From Phycisphaera sp. (GTDB lineage Bacteria > Planctomycetota > Phycisphaerae > Phycisphaerales > SM1A02): DNA of 64,000 bases. Location: contig WGMP01000029.1 in assembly GCA_016124975.1 (NCBI GenBank), positions 59,946 through 123,945 of the forward strand. Direction: 5' to 3'. The position numbers were made by a program, and so were the translations under genes. Each line of letters begins with the position of its first letter. Position 1 is the stretch's first letter. Positions 54,526 through 64,000 of this stretch are shown piece after piece. The notes below the pieces were generated by a model, which worked only from the letters and a program-made list of their open reading frames with translations, made no database searches and had not been told where the DNA came from.

Positions 54526-55143
54526 TCAGTCCTCCACCGCCTCGACCGCCACTGGGTCGAGCGACTTGAGGAACTCCTCCGTCTTCCTCGGCAGGAACTT
54601 GGGATCGCGCGCCTCGATGGAAATGAAGAAGCGGTCGTTGGACGCGCGGCGGAAACGGTTCGACCTGAACAGCGGGTGGTAGAGCTGCGGCAGGCCGTTG
54701 AAGAGGAACATCATCGACACGGTCGTGAGCGCCGCGAAGAGGATGGTGACCTCGAACATGACGGGGATGAACGCGGGAAGGCTCATCGCGGGCTTGCCCG
54801 AGATCAGGTACGGGTAGCCCGTCACCCACACGCCCGCCCAGATCGTGAAGTCCCACGAGTTGGTGAACGCCTGCAGCAGGAACGCCGCGAAGGTGCCAGT
54901 CGCGCCCGCGCCGAAGACGAGGACGGGCAGGATGGTGCGCTTGATGCCCATCGCCTTGTCGAGCCCGTGCACCGGGAACGGGGTGTGGCAGTCCCACCAC
55001 TTGTAGCCCGCGTCGCGGACCTTCTCGGCGGCGGCCATCAGGTCGCCTGGAGTCTCGAACTCGGCGATGAGGCCATAGAGCTTCGCCGGGTTGGCCGGCT
55101 GGCCTGGCTTGGTTTCGGTGGGGCTGGTGACGATCGTCGCCAT
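54526..55143 (-). CDS. actD: Alternative complex III subunit ActD (DUF3341)
   Basis: This 205-residue protein has the DUF3341 start LYGLIAEFETPGDLMAAAEK, VRDAGYKWWDCHTPFPVHGL and two membrane helices (LPVLVFGAGATGTFAAFLLQ; IPVMFEVTILFAALTTVSMM). ActD has no cofactor and helps hold the membrane part of the complex. It is 4 bp from actE and 52 bp from actC. Confidence 0.93.
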   Translation of the reverse strand: MATIVTSPTETKPGQPANPAKLYGLIAEFETPGDLMAAAEKVRDAGYKWWDCHTPFPVHGLDKAMGIKRTILPVLVFGAGATGTFAAFLLQAFTNSWDFTIWAGVWVTGYPYLISGKPAMSLPAFIPVMFEVTILFAALTTVSMMFLFNGLPQLYHPLFRSNRFRRASNDRFFISIEARDPKFLPRKTEEFLKSLDPVAVEAVED

Positions 55144-55195
55144 GGTGGTGCCTCAGTGGTGCAGCGCTCGGTGGTGCAGCGAGAAGGTGCGTCGC

Positions 55196-56677
<1,482 letters not shown>

Positions 56678-56692
56678 GAATGCGTTCCGTGA

Positions 56693-59600
56693 TCAGTGGG
56701 CGTGGTCGTGGTCGTGCGAGTGATCATGCCCGTGGCTGTGATCGTGACCGTGGCCGTGGTCGTGGTCGTCGTGGGAGTGGTCGACGCCCGGGTTGCGGAC
56801 GCGGCCGAGGTACTTAAGGCGCGGCTTGGTGTGGAGCTCCTCGAGCATCTCGTAGGCGAGCTTGCTCTTCGTGAGCTGCGCCACGCGCGAGGTCGGGACA
56901 TTGAGGTCGCCGAAGACGATCGCCTGCGTGGGGCAGGCCTGCTGGCAGGCGGTGACCACGGTGCCGTCGGGGATCGACCAGGTCTCGCTGCCCGAGTCGA
57001 CGCCGCCCGAGCGGGCCCACGCGTTCTTCGCGCGGATCTTCGCCTCCTGGATGCGCTGCATGCAGAAGGAGCACTTCTCCATCACGCCGCGCGAGCGCAC
57101 GGTGACCTCGGGGTTGAACTGCATGCGCGTCCATCCCGCGGGGCTCTCCGTGATCGGATACTCGTGCGAGAGCATGTCCTTGTAGTAGGACGGCTCCACC
57201 TTCACGAGGCCCTCCTCGCGGCTCGGCGCGCGCTTCTGGTAGTCGAAGAAGTTGAAGCGGCGGACCTTGTAGGGGCAGTTGTTGCTGCAGTAGCGCGTTC
57301 CGATGCAGCGGTTGTAGACCATCACGTTGATGCCCTGCTCGTCGTGCACGGTGGCGGCGACGGGACAGACCTGCTCGCACGGCGCGTTCTCGCAGTGCAT
57401 GCAGGCGACGGGCTGCACCATGAAGCCTGCAGGACGGTCGACATCCTTGCCGCGGAAGTAGCGGTCGATGCGGATCCAGTGCATCTCGCGGCCGCGCGCG
57501 ACCATCGCCTTGCCGACGACAGGCACGTTGTTCTCTGCCTGGCACGCCACCACGCACGCGCTGCAGCCTGTGCAGGTCGAGAGGTCGATCGTCATCGCCC
57601 AGCGGTACTTCGCGCCGTCGAGGTTCGTCTCCTCCCAGAGCGAGAGGCGGTGGGCGACATGGGCGCGGTGACGCGCGAAGTCGGGATGCGCCTTGTAGTC
57701 GGAGAGCGTCGTCTCGCGGACGAGGCTCGGAAGACGCTGCTGGATGCCTTCCTGCGGCACGCCCGCGATGAGCGCGTCGGTGGCGCCGTGGTCCTGGGTG
57801 TGCGCGAAGCTGAAGCTGCCGCCCGTCTTCGAGAGCGACGCCTTGACGGCGCCGAAGGCCTCGGTGGTGCGGAGCGGATAGGCGTTGAAGCCCGCGCCGG
57901 TCGCGACGCGGCCCGCGGCCTCGCCGCGGCCGTAGCCGAGCGCGATCGAGGCGCAGTCCTCGGCGTGGCCCGGCAGGAGCCACGCGGCGGCCTCGATCGA
58001 GGCTCCGCCCGCGGTGACCTTCACCATGTCGCCGGGCTTGATGCCCATGGCGCGCGCGGTCTTCGGCGCGAGGAGGAGGGCGTTGTCCCAGGTGATCTTC
58101 GTCGCGGGGTCGGGGAGTTCCTGCAGCCATCCGAGGTTCGCGAAGTGGCCGCCCGCGACCTTCGCGTCGATGTGGAACGCGAGCTCGAAGCCGCCGACGG
58201 ACGCCGCGGCCTTCTCGCAGAGGCCCGCGATCGCCGACGACGACACGCTGCGCGAAACGGCCTTCGCGGCCGTGCCCTCGACGACGCCGCGCTCGAGGTT
58301 GCCGCGCCACCACGCCTCGAAGGCGGTGCCAGAGAGGCCGCTCACCTTCATGTGGGCTCGACGGACGATCTCGTAGCTCGAGGAGACCTCGTCGCCCGTC
58401 AGGAGCGCGAGCACCTCGAGCGCGTTGCGGCCGCCCTGCGCCGAGTCCATGAGCGGCAGGATGAGCGGCTGCTGCAGCGCCACCGTGCCGTCGATGGCGT
58501 GGCCATCGCTCCAGCACTCGAGAGAGTGCGCCGCGGGGACATGCCAGGTGCACGCGGACGACTTGCTCGTCTCGTTCGCGTAGAACGAGACATGCACCAC
58601 TTCGCCTGCCTTCGTCATCTTGCCCGCGAAGTCGAGGTCCGCGGGGGCGTCGTAGGCGGGGTTGCCGCCGAGGATGACGAGCGTGTCGATCGCACCCGAG
58701 GCGAGGGCGCCCGCCAGCTCGCGGATCGCGCCGCTGCCCGAGGTGCCGTCGCCGTCGAGGTAGACGACGGCGTTGCCGACCGAGCCGAGCTTCTCGTTGA
58801 TCGCGGCTGCGATGGCGTGCGTGGCCGCACCCTGCATCGGGCCAGCGACCACGACCGCATCGCGCCCTGCGGCCTTGAGGTCTGCGACGAGCTGCGCGAA
58901 GACTTCCTTGCCGTGCGCGTCGAGGATCGAGCCCGCGCGCGCGTTCGAGGCGAGCGCATCGACGCCGCCGATGCCGAGTTCCTTCGCGACGAGCGCTGCG
59001 AAGACCGCGACATCGCTGCGCGAGAGCGCGAAGCGCTCGTCGGCGCTCATGCCCGTGACGGTGAGCGACGGCTCTGCGCAGTAGACGCGCGAGAGCTCCT
59101 GCTTCGACGGGTCGACCGACTCGACGCGGCGGCCCTTCGCCCATTCGGCGCTGTGGTAGACGCCCGTGGCGGGGCAGCCGAGGAAGTCGAAGTCGAGCGA
59201 GAGGATCGTGCGGGCCTTGCCGAGCACCGGGAACGCCTTCGTCGGCGCGCCGAACGCAGCGTCGAGGCCAGCGGTCGCGCCATCGGAGGTGCCCGCGTTC
59301 CACGCGCCCCACCACGCCTTCGGGTAGGCCGCGAGGAAGCGCGCCTTCATGTCTGCCTGCGAGGGGCCGCCCGTCGACTCGACGAGGACCGCGAGGCCCG
59401 CGCCCTGGTTCGCCTTGAAGCGCGTGGCGGTCTCACCGCACCACGCCGCGAAGGCGCTCCAGTCGCTCGCCTGACCCTTGCGGGCCATCGCGCGGCTTCG
59501 GTCGGGGTCGTAGAGCTCGAGAACACGCGACTGGATCACGGCGTTCGACGCGCCCGCGAAGGGCACGGCGGGGTTTCCGTCGAGCTTGATCGGACGGCCG

Positions 59601-59965
59601 TCGTAGCTCTTGGCGAGCACGGGCCACGACACGCCGAGCACCTCGACGGAGGTCGCGTAGCCCACGGGCACGCCCGCGACGCGTCCGGCCTGGGCCTGCG
59701 AGAAGGCGACGATCTTCGACTCGGGCCAGCGACGGCATGCGGCGAGGCCCGCGAGCGCGAAGCCCGCGCCCATCAGCTTGATGAAGGTCCGGCGATCCTC
59801 GCCCGAGGCGAGTTCCTGCGCGTTTGGCCCGAACTCGCGCGCCATCAGTTCACGGAACTCAGGCGTCTTCTCCAGGTCGTCGACGCTGCGCCAGTACTCC
59901 GAGCGCGCAAGCTTCGCGCCCGCGTCGTCGTTCTTGTGGTCGCAGCCGATTGGTGAGTCGTGCAT
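56693..59965 (-). CDS. actB: Alternative complex III molybdopterin-like/iron-sulfur subunit ActB
   Basis: This 1090-residue protein fuses a molybdopterin oxidoreductase-like domain, which lacks cofactor in the family, to a ferredoxin-like domain with four Cys clusters: CTGCSACVVACQAEN, CMHCENAPCEQVCPVAA, CIGTRYCSNNCPYK and CSFCMQRI with ACQQACPTQA. A Tat signal DRRTFIKLMGAGFALAGLAA lies at about residues 56-77, after a leading sequence typical of ActB. The C-terminus is a His/Asp-rich tail ([20 protein letters not shown]). The start ATG 59965 follows actA by 87 bp. Confidence 0.95.
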   Translation of the reverse strand: MHDSPIGCDHKNDDAGAKLARSEYWRSVDDLEKTPEFRELMAREFGPNAQELASGEDRRTFIKLMGAGFALAGLAACRRWPESKIVAFSQAQAGRVAGVPVGYATSVEVLGVSWPVLAKSYDGRPIKLDGNPAVPFAGASNAVIQSRVLELYDPDRSRAMARKGQASDWSAFAAWCGETATRFKANQGAGLAVLVESTGGPSQADMKARFLAAYPKAWWGAWNAGTSDGATAGLDAAFGAPTKAFPVLGKARTILSLDFDFLGCPATGVYHSAEWAKGRRVESVDPSKQELSRVYCAEPSLTVTGMSADERFALSRSDVAVFAALVAKELGIGGVDALASNARAGSILDAHGKEVFAQLVADLKAAGRDAVVVAGPMQGAATHAIAAAINEKLGSVGNAVVYLDGDGTSGSGAIRELAGALASGAIDTLVILGGNPAYDAPADLDFAGKMTKAGEVVHVSFYANETSKSSACTWHVPAAHSLECWSDGHAIDGTVALQQPLILPLMDSAQGGRNALEVLALLTGDEVSSSYEIVRRAHMKVSGLSGTAFEAWWRGNLERGVVEGTAAKAVSRSVSSSAIAGLCEKAAASVGGFELAFHIDAKVAGGHFANLGWLQELPDPATKITWDNALLLAPKTARAMGIKPGDMVKVTAGGASIEAAAWLLPGHAEDCASIALGYGRGEAAGRVATGAGFNAYPLRTTEAFGAVKASLSKTGGSFSFAHTQDHGATDALIAGVPQEGIQQRLPSLVRETTLSDYKAHPDFARHRAHVAHRLSLWEETNLDGAKYRWAMTIDLSTCTGCSACVVACQAENNVPVVGKAMVARGREMHWIRIDRYFRGKDVDRPAGFMVQPVACMHCENAPCEQVCPVAATVHDEQGINVMVYNRCIGTRYCSNNCPYKVRRFNFFDYQKRAPSREEGLVKVEPSYYKDMLSHEYPITESPAGWTRMQFNPEVTVRSRGVMEKCSFCMQRIQEAKIRAKNAWARSGGVDSGSETWSIPDGTVVTACQQACPTQAIVFGDLNVPTSRVAQLTKSKLAYEMLEELHTKPRLKYLGRVRNPGVDHSHDDHDHGHGHDHSHGHDHSHDHDHAH

Positions 59966-60052
59966 CGTGGTCCCTTGCTGTCAGTCGTCGCGTCAGTCTT
60001 CGCGCGCTTCAGATGTCGGCATCGTTCGAGTCGGTCGGTCGCGGAGGCCAGC

Positions 60053-60706
60053 TCAGCGGTGGCAGGTCGAGCAGTCCTCGCTCGGGGCGATGTGGAACTT
60101 GTCCTTGAGCGAGAGGCGCTCCGACTCCGAAAGCTCGGTGACGGGGTCGAAGGCGAGGTTGGTGATGGTGCCGGCGGGGCGCAGCTTGTCCACGGGGTCG
60201 CGATGGCAGTCCAGGCACCAGCCCATCGACAGCGGCGAGCTCTGGTAGACGACCTCCATCGTGTCGATGCGGCCGTGGCAGCTGACGCAGCCGACGCCGC
60301 GGTTCACATGCGCGCTGTGGTCGAAGTAGGCGAAGTCGGGCAGCTTGTGGACGCGGACCCACTCGACGGGAAGGCCCGTCTCGTAGCTCTCCTTGACCTT
60401 CGCGAGCTTGGGGCTCTCGGGGCGTACCTGCGTGTGGCAGTTCATGCAGGTCTGCGTCGGCGGAACGCTCGCATGCGCGGCCTTCTCGACCGAGGTGTGG
60501 CAGTAGCGGCAGTCCATGCCGAGTTCGCCCGCGTGCAGCGCGTGGCTGAAGGGAACAGGCTGTTGCGGTTGGTAGCCGACCTCGAGCGTCTTGGGGCTCA
60601 GGCCATAGGCCACGAAGAAGATCGCGTAGAGCGGCGCAACGGCGCCCGCGACGATGATGGTCGGCAGCAAGAGGTTCGACCAGCGAGGGAAGAGAAACCT
60701 GCTCAT
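60053..60706 (-). CDS. actA: Alternative complex III pentaheme cytochrome ActA
   Basis: This 217-residue protein has an N-terminal membrane helix (LLLPTIIVAGAVAPLYAIFF) and five CxxCH motifs (CRYCH, CMNCH, CVSCH, CLDCH, CSTCH), matching the pentaheme ActA that heads act operons. It is the first gene of the 13-gene operon down to 46100. The leader is about 250 nt and carries three 16-bp tandem repeats and an inverted repeat. Confidence 0.95.
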   Translation of the reverse strand: MSRFLFPRWSNLLLPTIIVAGAVAPLYAIFFVAYGLSPKTLEVGYQPQQPVPFSHALHAGELGMDCRYCHTSVEKAAHASVPPTQTCMNCHTQVRPESPKLAKVKESYETGLPVEWVRVHKLPDFAYFDHSAHVNRGVGCVSCHGRIDTMEVVYQSSPLSMGWCLDCHRDPVDKLRPAGTITNLAFDPVTELSESERLSLKDKFHIAPSEDCSTCHR

Positions 60707-60726
60707 CTCTGAAGGAGCTCCAAGGG

Positions 60727-60774
60727 CTTGAACTCGGGTGGTCTTGAACTCAGATGGTCTTGAACGCGGGCGGT
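60727..60774. repeat. Three 16-bp tandem repeats in the actA leader
   Basis: CTTGAACTCGGGTGGT, CTTGAACTCAGATGGT and CTTGAACGCGGGCGGT follow each other without gap; a weaker fourth copy may follow. They end 20 bp before the actA start. Confidence 0.88.
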
Positions 60775-60925
60775 GCGGAACTCAGGCGCGAATCTGTTGA
60801 TCGCAGAGCGAGGAATCGACGGCAGAAGTCCGCGAAATGGGAGACAGATGCGCGCAGGCGTGCGGTGAAACTCTGCAAGCCGAAACAAAGGCCCCCGCCG
60901 AAGCGGATGCCAAAAACCAACGGGC

Positions 60926-60953
60926 GGACTTCGTGACAAAAATCACGAAGTCC
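60926..60953 (-). promoter_or_regulatory. CRP/FNR-like palindrome in the act-cox promoter region
   Basis: Perfect 11-bp arms GGACTTCGTGA (60926-60936) and TCACGAAGTCC (60943-60953) around CAAAAA. The core CGTGA-N6-TCACG has the geometry of CRP/FNR-family sites (TGTGA-N6-TCACA). It lies just downstream of the predicted transcription start, so it may be an operator or an mRNA hairpin. Confidence 0.6.
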
Positions 60954-60961
60954 AATCGGAC

Positions 60962-60990
60962 ATCGTAAGCCGACCTGCGAATCGCGTCAA
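60962..60990 (-). promoter_or_regulatory. Probable sigma70-type promoter of the act-cox operon
   Basis: On the minus strand TTGACG (60985-60990) and TACGAT (60962-60967) are separated by 17 bp. The -35 matches five and the -10 four of six consensus positions. Transcription would begin near 60955, about 250 nt before actA. Confidence 0.55.
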
Positions 60991-61095
60991 CGCTCCGCGC
61001 CGCCAGTGGCGCCGTTATCGGCAGGAGGCTGCGCGGGGCGTGAAGAGCGGATGTGGATCGCGTGGCCTGATGCAATCGCAGCACGATACAGGGTT

Positions 61096-61887
61096 TCAGG
61101 CTATCGGGCTGAGCTCGAAGAAGTCGATGGAGGTCGCCATCGTTTGTTCTCGGACCTCCTGTGGGGGCCTGCCCCACAGCGCCGCGAGGGCGTCCGCCAC
61201 ATGCGCCACGAAGCGCGGCTCGTTTGGCCTGACCGAACGGTGCGGCTCGGGCGTCATGAACGGGGCGTCGGTCTCGATCATGACCCTGCCGTGCGGGGCG
61301 AGGCGCGCGGCGGCCTGCGCCTCACGCGCAGTGCGGAAGGTGACGACGCCCGTGAAGCTCACGAACGCGCCGAAGTCGAGGAGGAGCCGCATCTCGCGCT
61401 CGCCCCCCGTGAAGCAGTGGAAGACGAATCGCTCGGGCGGAAGGCCCGATGCGCGCAGCACGGGAACGAGCTCGTCGAACGCCTCGCGGCAGTGCAGGAC
61501 GACGGGTTTGTCGAGGCGCGGGTCTTCCAGGCGCCATCGCACGATGTGCGCCAGCTGCTCCTCGAGAAGCGGCCGCTGGACGGACTGCGGCGGGTCCTGG
61601 TAGTGGCGGTCGAGCCCGAGTTCGCCCCAGGCCACGCACTTCGGGTCGAGCGCGGCGGCACGCAGCTCGTTCCAGTCGGCGGGCTGGTCCGCGTAGAGCG
61701 GATGGACACCCGCGCTCGCCCAGAGCCCGGCGTGCGCGCGCGCGAGTTCCACGCAGCGGACGGCGTTCGCGGTCGTGGTCGAGATGGTGATCGCCCCCAC
61801 GACGCCCACCTCGCGCGCGGCCGCGAGCACGGCGCCCACGCGCCCTTCGTACTCAGGAAAGGTGAGATGGCAGTGGGTGTCGATCAC
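61096..61887 (-). CDS. tatD: TatD-family metal-dependent DNase
   Basis: This 263-residue TIM-barrel hydrolase has VIDTHCHLTFPEYEG, ASAGVHPLYA, AWGELGLDRHY, VVLHCREAFDEL, FHCFTGGEREM and MIETDAPFMTP, all the TatD metal ligands. GTG 61887 was chosen because TatD proteins begin at (M)IDTHCH; the open frame upstream overlaps the divergent tatC gene. TatD proteins are DNases linked to DNA fragmentation and are not needed for Tat transport. Confidence 0.92.
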   Translation of the reverse strand: MIDTHCHLTFPEYEGRVGAVLAAAREVGVVGAITISTTTANAVRCVELARAHAGLWASAGVHPLYADQPADWNELRAAALDPKCVAWGELGLDRHYQDPPQSVQRPLLEEQLAHIVRWRLEDPRLDKPVVLHCREAFDELVPVLRASGLPPERFVFHCFTGGEREMRLLLDFGAFVSFTGVVTFRTAREAQAAARLAPHGRVMIETDAPFMTPEPHRSVRPNEPRFVAHVADALAALWGRPPQEVREQTMATSIDFFELSPIA

Positions 61888-61946
61888 GGCGCGCGCGGAG
61901 CGTACCCATCCGAGCGCTTCGTCGCCCTGCCGTACACTCGCGCCAC

Positions 61947-63128
61947 ATGTCGCCAAGCGACCAGCCTGAATCAGACCTCGGCGCGATGAGCTTCGGAGAC
62001 CACCTCCAGGAGCTCCGCACGAGGCTGTTCCGCGCGCTGATCGTCCCCCTGCCGCTCGCGATCGGGTTCTTCTTCATCGCCCCCGACATCCGCGCGCTCC
62101 TCATGGCGCCCCTCTTCGCGGCGCTGAAGGCGAACAGGCAGTCGATCCAGGTGCAGGCGCTCAACCCCGCCGAGACGATCACCACGGACCTCAAGCTGTC
62201 ACTGGTGGCCGCCCTCGCCGTGAGCGCGCCGTGGGTGCTCTACCAGCTCTGGAAGTTCATCTCGCCCGGGCTCTATGCCCATGAGCGGCGCTACATCCAC
62301 TTCCTGACACCGCTCTCGGGGGTGATGACCGTCTGCGGTACGGCGCTCTTCTACTTCGTGCTGCTGCCGCTCACGCTCCTCGTCCTCGTTTCGTTCGGCG
62401 CGGAGCGGCCCAAGATGCTGCCCGTGCCCGTGGCGGAGGTCGCGCCCGATGGCACGGCGCCCGCGAAGGAGACCGACGACGGCACGGGTGCCGCGCGGCC
62501 CCTGCCGCCCTCGCCGTTCGCCTTTCCTGTCTTTGCGGAGGACCCCGTCGCACCCTCCGCGGGGCAGGCGTGGATCTCGCCCTCCGCGCAGTCGCTGCGC
62601 ATCGCCGTCCCGCTCGAGGACTCTTCGGCGAACGCGGTCGTCGCGCTCGCGGGCGAGGCGGAGGAGCTCCTCTCGGGAGGGGGCTCGTCCGTCGAGGGAC
62701 GGCTCGCGATCCTCGAGGTACCGCTGACGGTGCTTGGCGGCGTGGCGCAGGTCTACAGGCTGAGCGAGTACATCTCCTTCGCGCTTCTCCTGCTTCTGGG
62801 AAGCGTCGTCGCGTTCCAGATGCCGCTCGTCGTCCTGCTGCTTGGCTGGGCGGGGCTGGTGACGCCGAAGTTCCTGCGCGAGAAGCGCAAGTGGGCCGTC
62901 TTCATCATGGCGATCGTCGCGGCGGTCGTCACGCCGCCCGATGTGACCTCGATGCTGCTTCTTCTCGTTCCGCTCTGGCTTCTCTACGAGTTCAGCATCG
63001 TGCTCCTCGTGCTCGTGCCCGCCCACCGCGTGGCGCGCGGGCGCGTCCTCGCGGTGTCGCGCTCGAGCCGCGAGCCAGACGAGGCGGAGGGCTCGGGCGA
63101 CCGCTGGGGCGGAGGACCGCCGCCGTGA
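61947..63128 (+). CDS. tatC: Sec-independent translocase subunit TatC with a large periplasmic insertion
   Basis: This 393-residue protein recognises twin-arginine signals. The family start SFGDHLQELRTRLFRALIVP and the segment PWVLYQLWKFISPGLYAHER are intact, as is the Glu in FVLLPLTLLVLVSFGAE-type helix 3. Between helices 3 and 4 is an insertion of about 115 residues (about 152-268), Pro/Ala/Asp-rich, where TatC normally has about 20. The remainder (YRLSEYISFALLLLLG, TPKFLREKRKWAVF) is normal. It overlaps tadA by 4 bp. Confidence 0.95.
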   Translation: MSPSDQPESDLGAMSFGDHLQELRTRLFRALIVPLPLAIGFFFIAPDIRALLMAPLFAALKANRQSIQVQALNPAETITTDLKLSLVAALAVSAPWVLYQLWKFISPGLYAHERRYIHFLTPLSGVMTVCGTALFYFVLLPLTLLVLVSFGAERPKMLPVPVAEVAPDGTAPAKETDDGTGAARPLPPSPFAFPVFAEDPVAPSAGQAWISPSAQSLRIAVPLEDSSANAVVALAGEAEELLSGGGSSVEGRLAILEVPLTVLGGVAQVYRLSEYISFALLLLLGSVVAFQMPLVVLLLGWAGLVTPKFLREKRKWAVFIMAIVAAVVTPPDVTSMLLLLVPLWLLYEFSIVLLVLVPAHRVARGRVLAVSRSSREPDEAEGSGDRWGGGPPP

Positions 63129-63661
63129 GCGCGGCGGACAGGGCGTTCGCGCGGATCAGGCGACGACGGCGGCGCGCGGCGCCCGCGCGGGGGCGCGTGA
63201 CCGCGACCGATGTGCGCATGATGGACCGCGCGATCGAGCTCGCGCGTGCGGCGGGTGACGCGGGCGAGGTTCCGATCGCGGCGGTCGTCTATCGCAGCGA
63301 CGAGATCCTCGGCGAGGCCGCGAACAACCGAGAGCGCTCGGCCGACCCGACGGGGCACGCGGAGATCGTGGCGATGCGCCTCGCGGGCGAGCGGCTCGGT
63401 CAGTGGCGGCTCGTCGACTGCTCGCTCGCCGTCACGCTCGAGCCGTGCGCCATGTGCGCGGGCGCGATCGTGAACGCACGCGTGGCGCGGCTCGTCTACG
63501 GCGCGCGCGACCCGAAGGCGGGCGCGTGCGAGACGCTCTACGCGATTCCCACCGACCGCCGGCTCAACCACCGCGTCGAGATGCACGGCGGGGTGCGCGA
63601 GGCGGCGTGCGCACGGCTGCTGCGGGAGTTCTTCCGCGCGCGGCGCGGCAGACGCGGATGA
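63125..63661 (+). CDS. tadA: tRNA-specific adenosine deaminase
   Basis: This enzyme makes inosine at the wobble position of tRNA-Arg(ACG). The zinc site is intact: TGHAEIVAM (His, catalytic Glu) and EPCAMCAGAIVNARVARLVY (PCxxC). The fold end REAACARLLREFFRARR fits TadA. GTG 63125 overlaps the tatC stop (GTGA) but gives an Arg-rich 25-residue lead (RIRRRRRRAAPARGRV); internal GTG 63197 or ATG near 63218 would give the usual length of about 150 residues. Confidence 0.9.
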   Translation: MSAADRAFARIRRRRRRAAPARGRVTATDVRMMDRAIELARAAGDAGEVPIAAVVYRSDEILGEAANNRERSADPTGHAEIVAMRLAGERLGQWRLVDCSLAVTLEPCAMCAGAIVNARVARLVYGARDPKAGACETLYAIPTDRRLNHRVEMHGGVREAACARLLREFFRARRGRRG

Positions 63662-63716
63662 ACGGCGCACCTGATGAGCGACCCCGACCGATTGAATCGT
63701 GCGATGTGAACATCCT

Positions 63717-64000
63717 GGGTGCCCGTGGACTTCAGTCCGCGGAATGGATGATGTCAGCCGTCGACTCCGACGATTTGCGTTCCGCATGCTGAAGCATGCG
63801 GGCACCCCTGCTTGGGGACTCCGACGGTTTGAATCGTGCGACACGAGACGCACGGGTGCCCTTGGACGAAGTCCAAGGAACGGATGATGTCAGCCGTCGA
63901 CTCCGACGATTTGCGTTCCGCATGCTGAAGCATGCGGGCACCCCTGCGTCAGTGACTCCGACGGTTTTCAATCGTGCGACACGAGACGCACGGGTGCCCT
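63717..64000. repeat. 137-bp palindrome-rich tandem repeat running off the window
   Basis: Copies begin GGGTGCCC at 63717, 63854 and 63992, and the first two end with the complementary GGGCACCC (to 63807 and 63943). Each contains two inner hairpins, GGACTTCAGTCC or TTGGACGAAGTCCAA, and GCATGCTGAAGCATGC. The block GGATGATGTCAGCCGTCGAC onward is identical for about 66 bp in the two full copies. The layout is REP/MITE-like. The stretch 63662-63716 holds the tail of a further partial copy. Confidence 0.85.

Larger units (their letters stand above)
60707..61095. other. Gene-free promoter and leader region of the act-cox operon
   Basis: These 389 bp lie between the start of actA and the stop of tatD, both on the minus strand. 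They hold the promoter, palindrome and tandem repeats listed separately. No small gene is supported. Confidence 0.6.

Noticed and set aside
56696..59956. 1086-residue open frame on the plus strand opposite actB
   Set aside because: It mirrors actB over its whole length and is an effect of high GC in third positions; actB has all its cluster motifs.

Overview
This 64 kb window is GC-rich bacterial chromosome. The gene content points to Planctomycetota, most likely class Phycisphaerae; that assignment is inference. Supporting signs are an alternative complex III (act) operon joined to a caa3-type cytochrome oxidase, a PEP-CTERM protein, secreted proteins with dockerin-like or Asp/Cys-rich calcium-binding repeats, ECF sigma factors and DUF1573/DUF3179 proteins. 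No plasmid, phage or insertion-sequence gene was seen, and the only stable RNA found is tmRNA.

Region 1 (1-13.8 kb, minus strand) is a type IV pilus/type II secretion-like cluster. In transcription order it runs: PilZ-like protein, three pseudopilins, PilM/PilN/PilO/PilP-like inner-membrane proteins, secretin, TPR lipoprotein, histidine kinase, response regulator, HD-GYP phosphodiesterase, STAS protein, and a PilB/GspE ATPase cut by the window edge. Most neighbours overlap by 4 bp. The ATPase has an MshEN-like N-terminus, so the cluster appears to carry its own c-di-GMP and phosphorelay control.

Region 2 (14-24.5 kb) holds serC, a secreted Asp/Cys-repeat protein whose signal peptide is split from its body by a 10-G tract, an unknown secreted protein, an ECF sigma/anti-sigma/secretin-domain trio, a flavin reductase-like gene, a low-molecular-weight phosphatase, sthA, and ssrA (tmRNA) with its own promoter and a strong terminator.

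Region 3 (24.5-45.8 kb) holds a formylglycine-enzyme-like protein with a dockerin, an HNH-like protein, a PEP-CTERM protein, a second sigma factor, a complete MacAB-TolC-type export operon, a large secreted dockerin protein, clpS, an oxidoreductase, a DUF1573 protein, a PhaR-like DNA-binding protein, a squalene-cyclase-like repeat protein, and the heme A pathway (ctaA divergent from ctaB-DUF3179).

Region 4 (46.1-61 kb, minus strand) is one long respiratory operon, actABCDEF - small membrane protein - SCO1 - coxB - coxA - coxC - coxD - second coxC. It would carry electrons from quinol through alternative complex III to a caa3 oxidase. A sigma70-like promoter and a CRP/FNR-like palindrome precede actA. 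ctaA, ctaB and SCO1 supply heme A and copper for the oxidase.

Region 5 (61-64 kb) holds tatD, a tatC with a long periplasmic insertion, tadA, and a 137-bp palindrome-rich tandem repeat that runs off the right edge.
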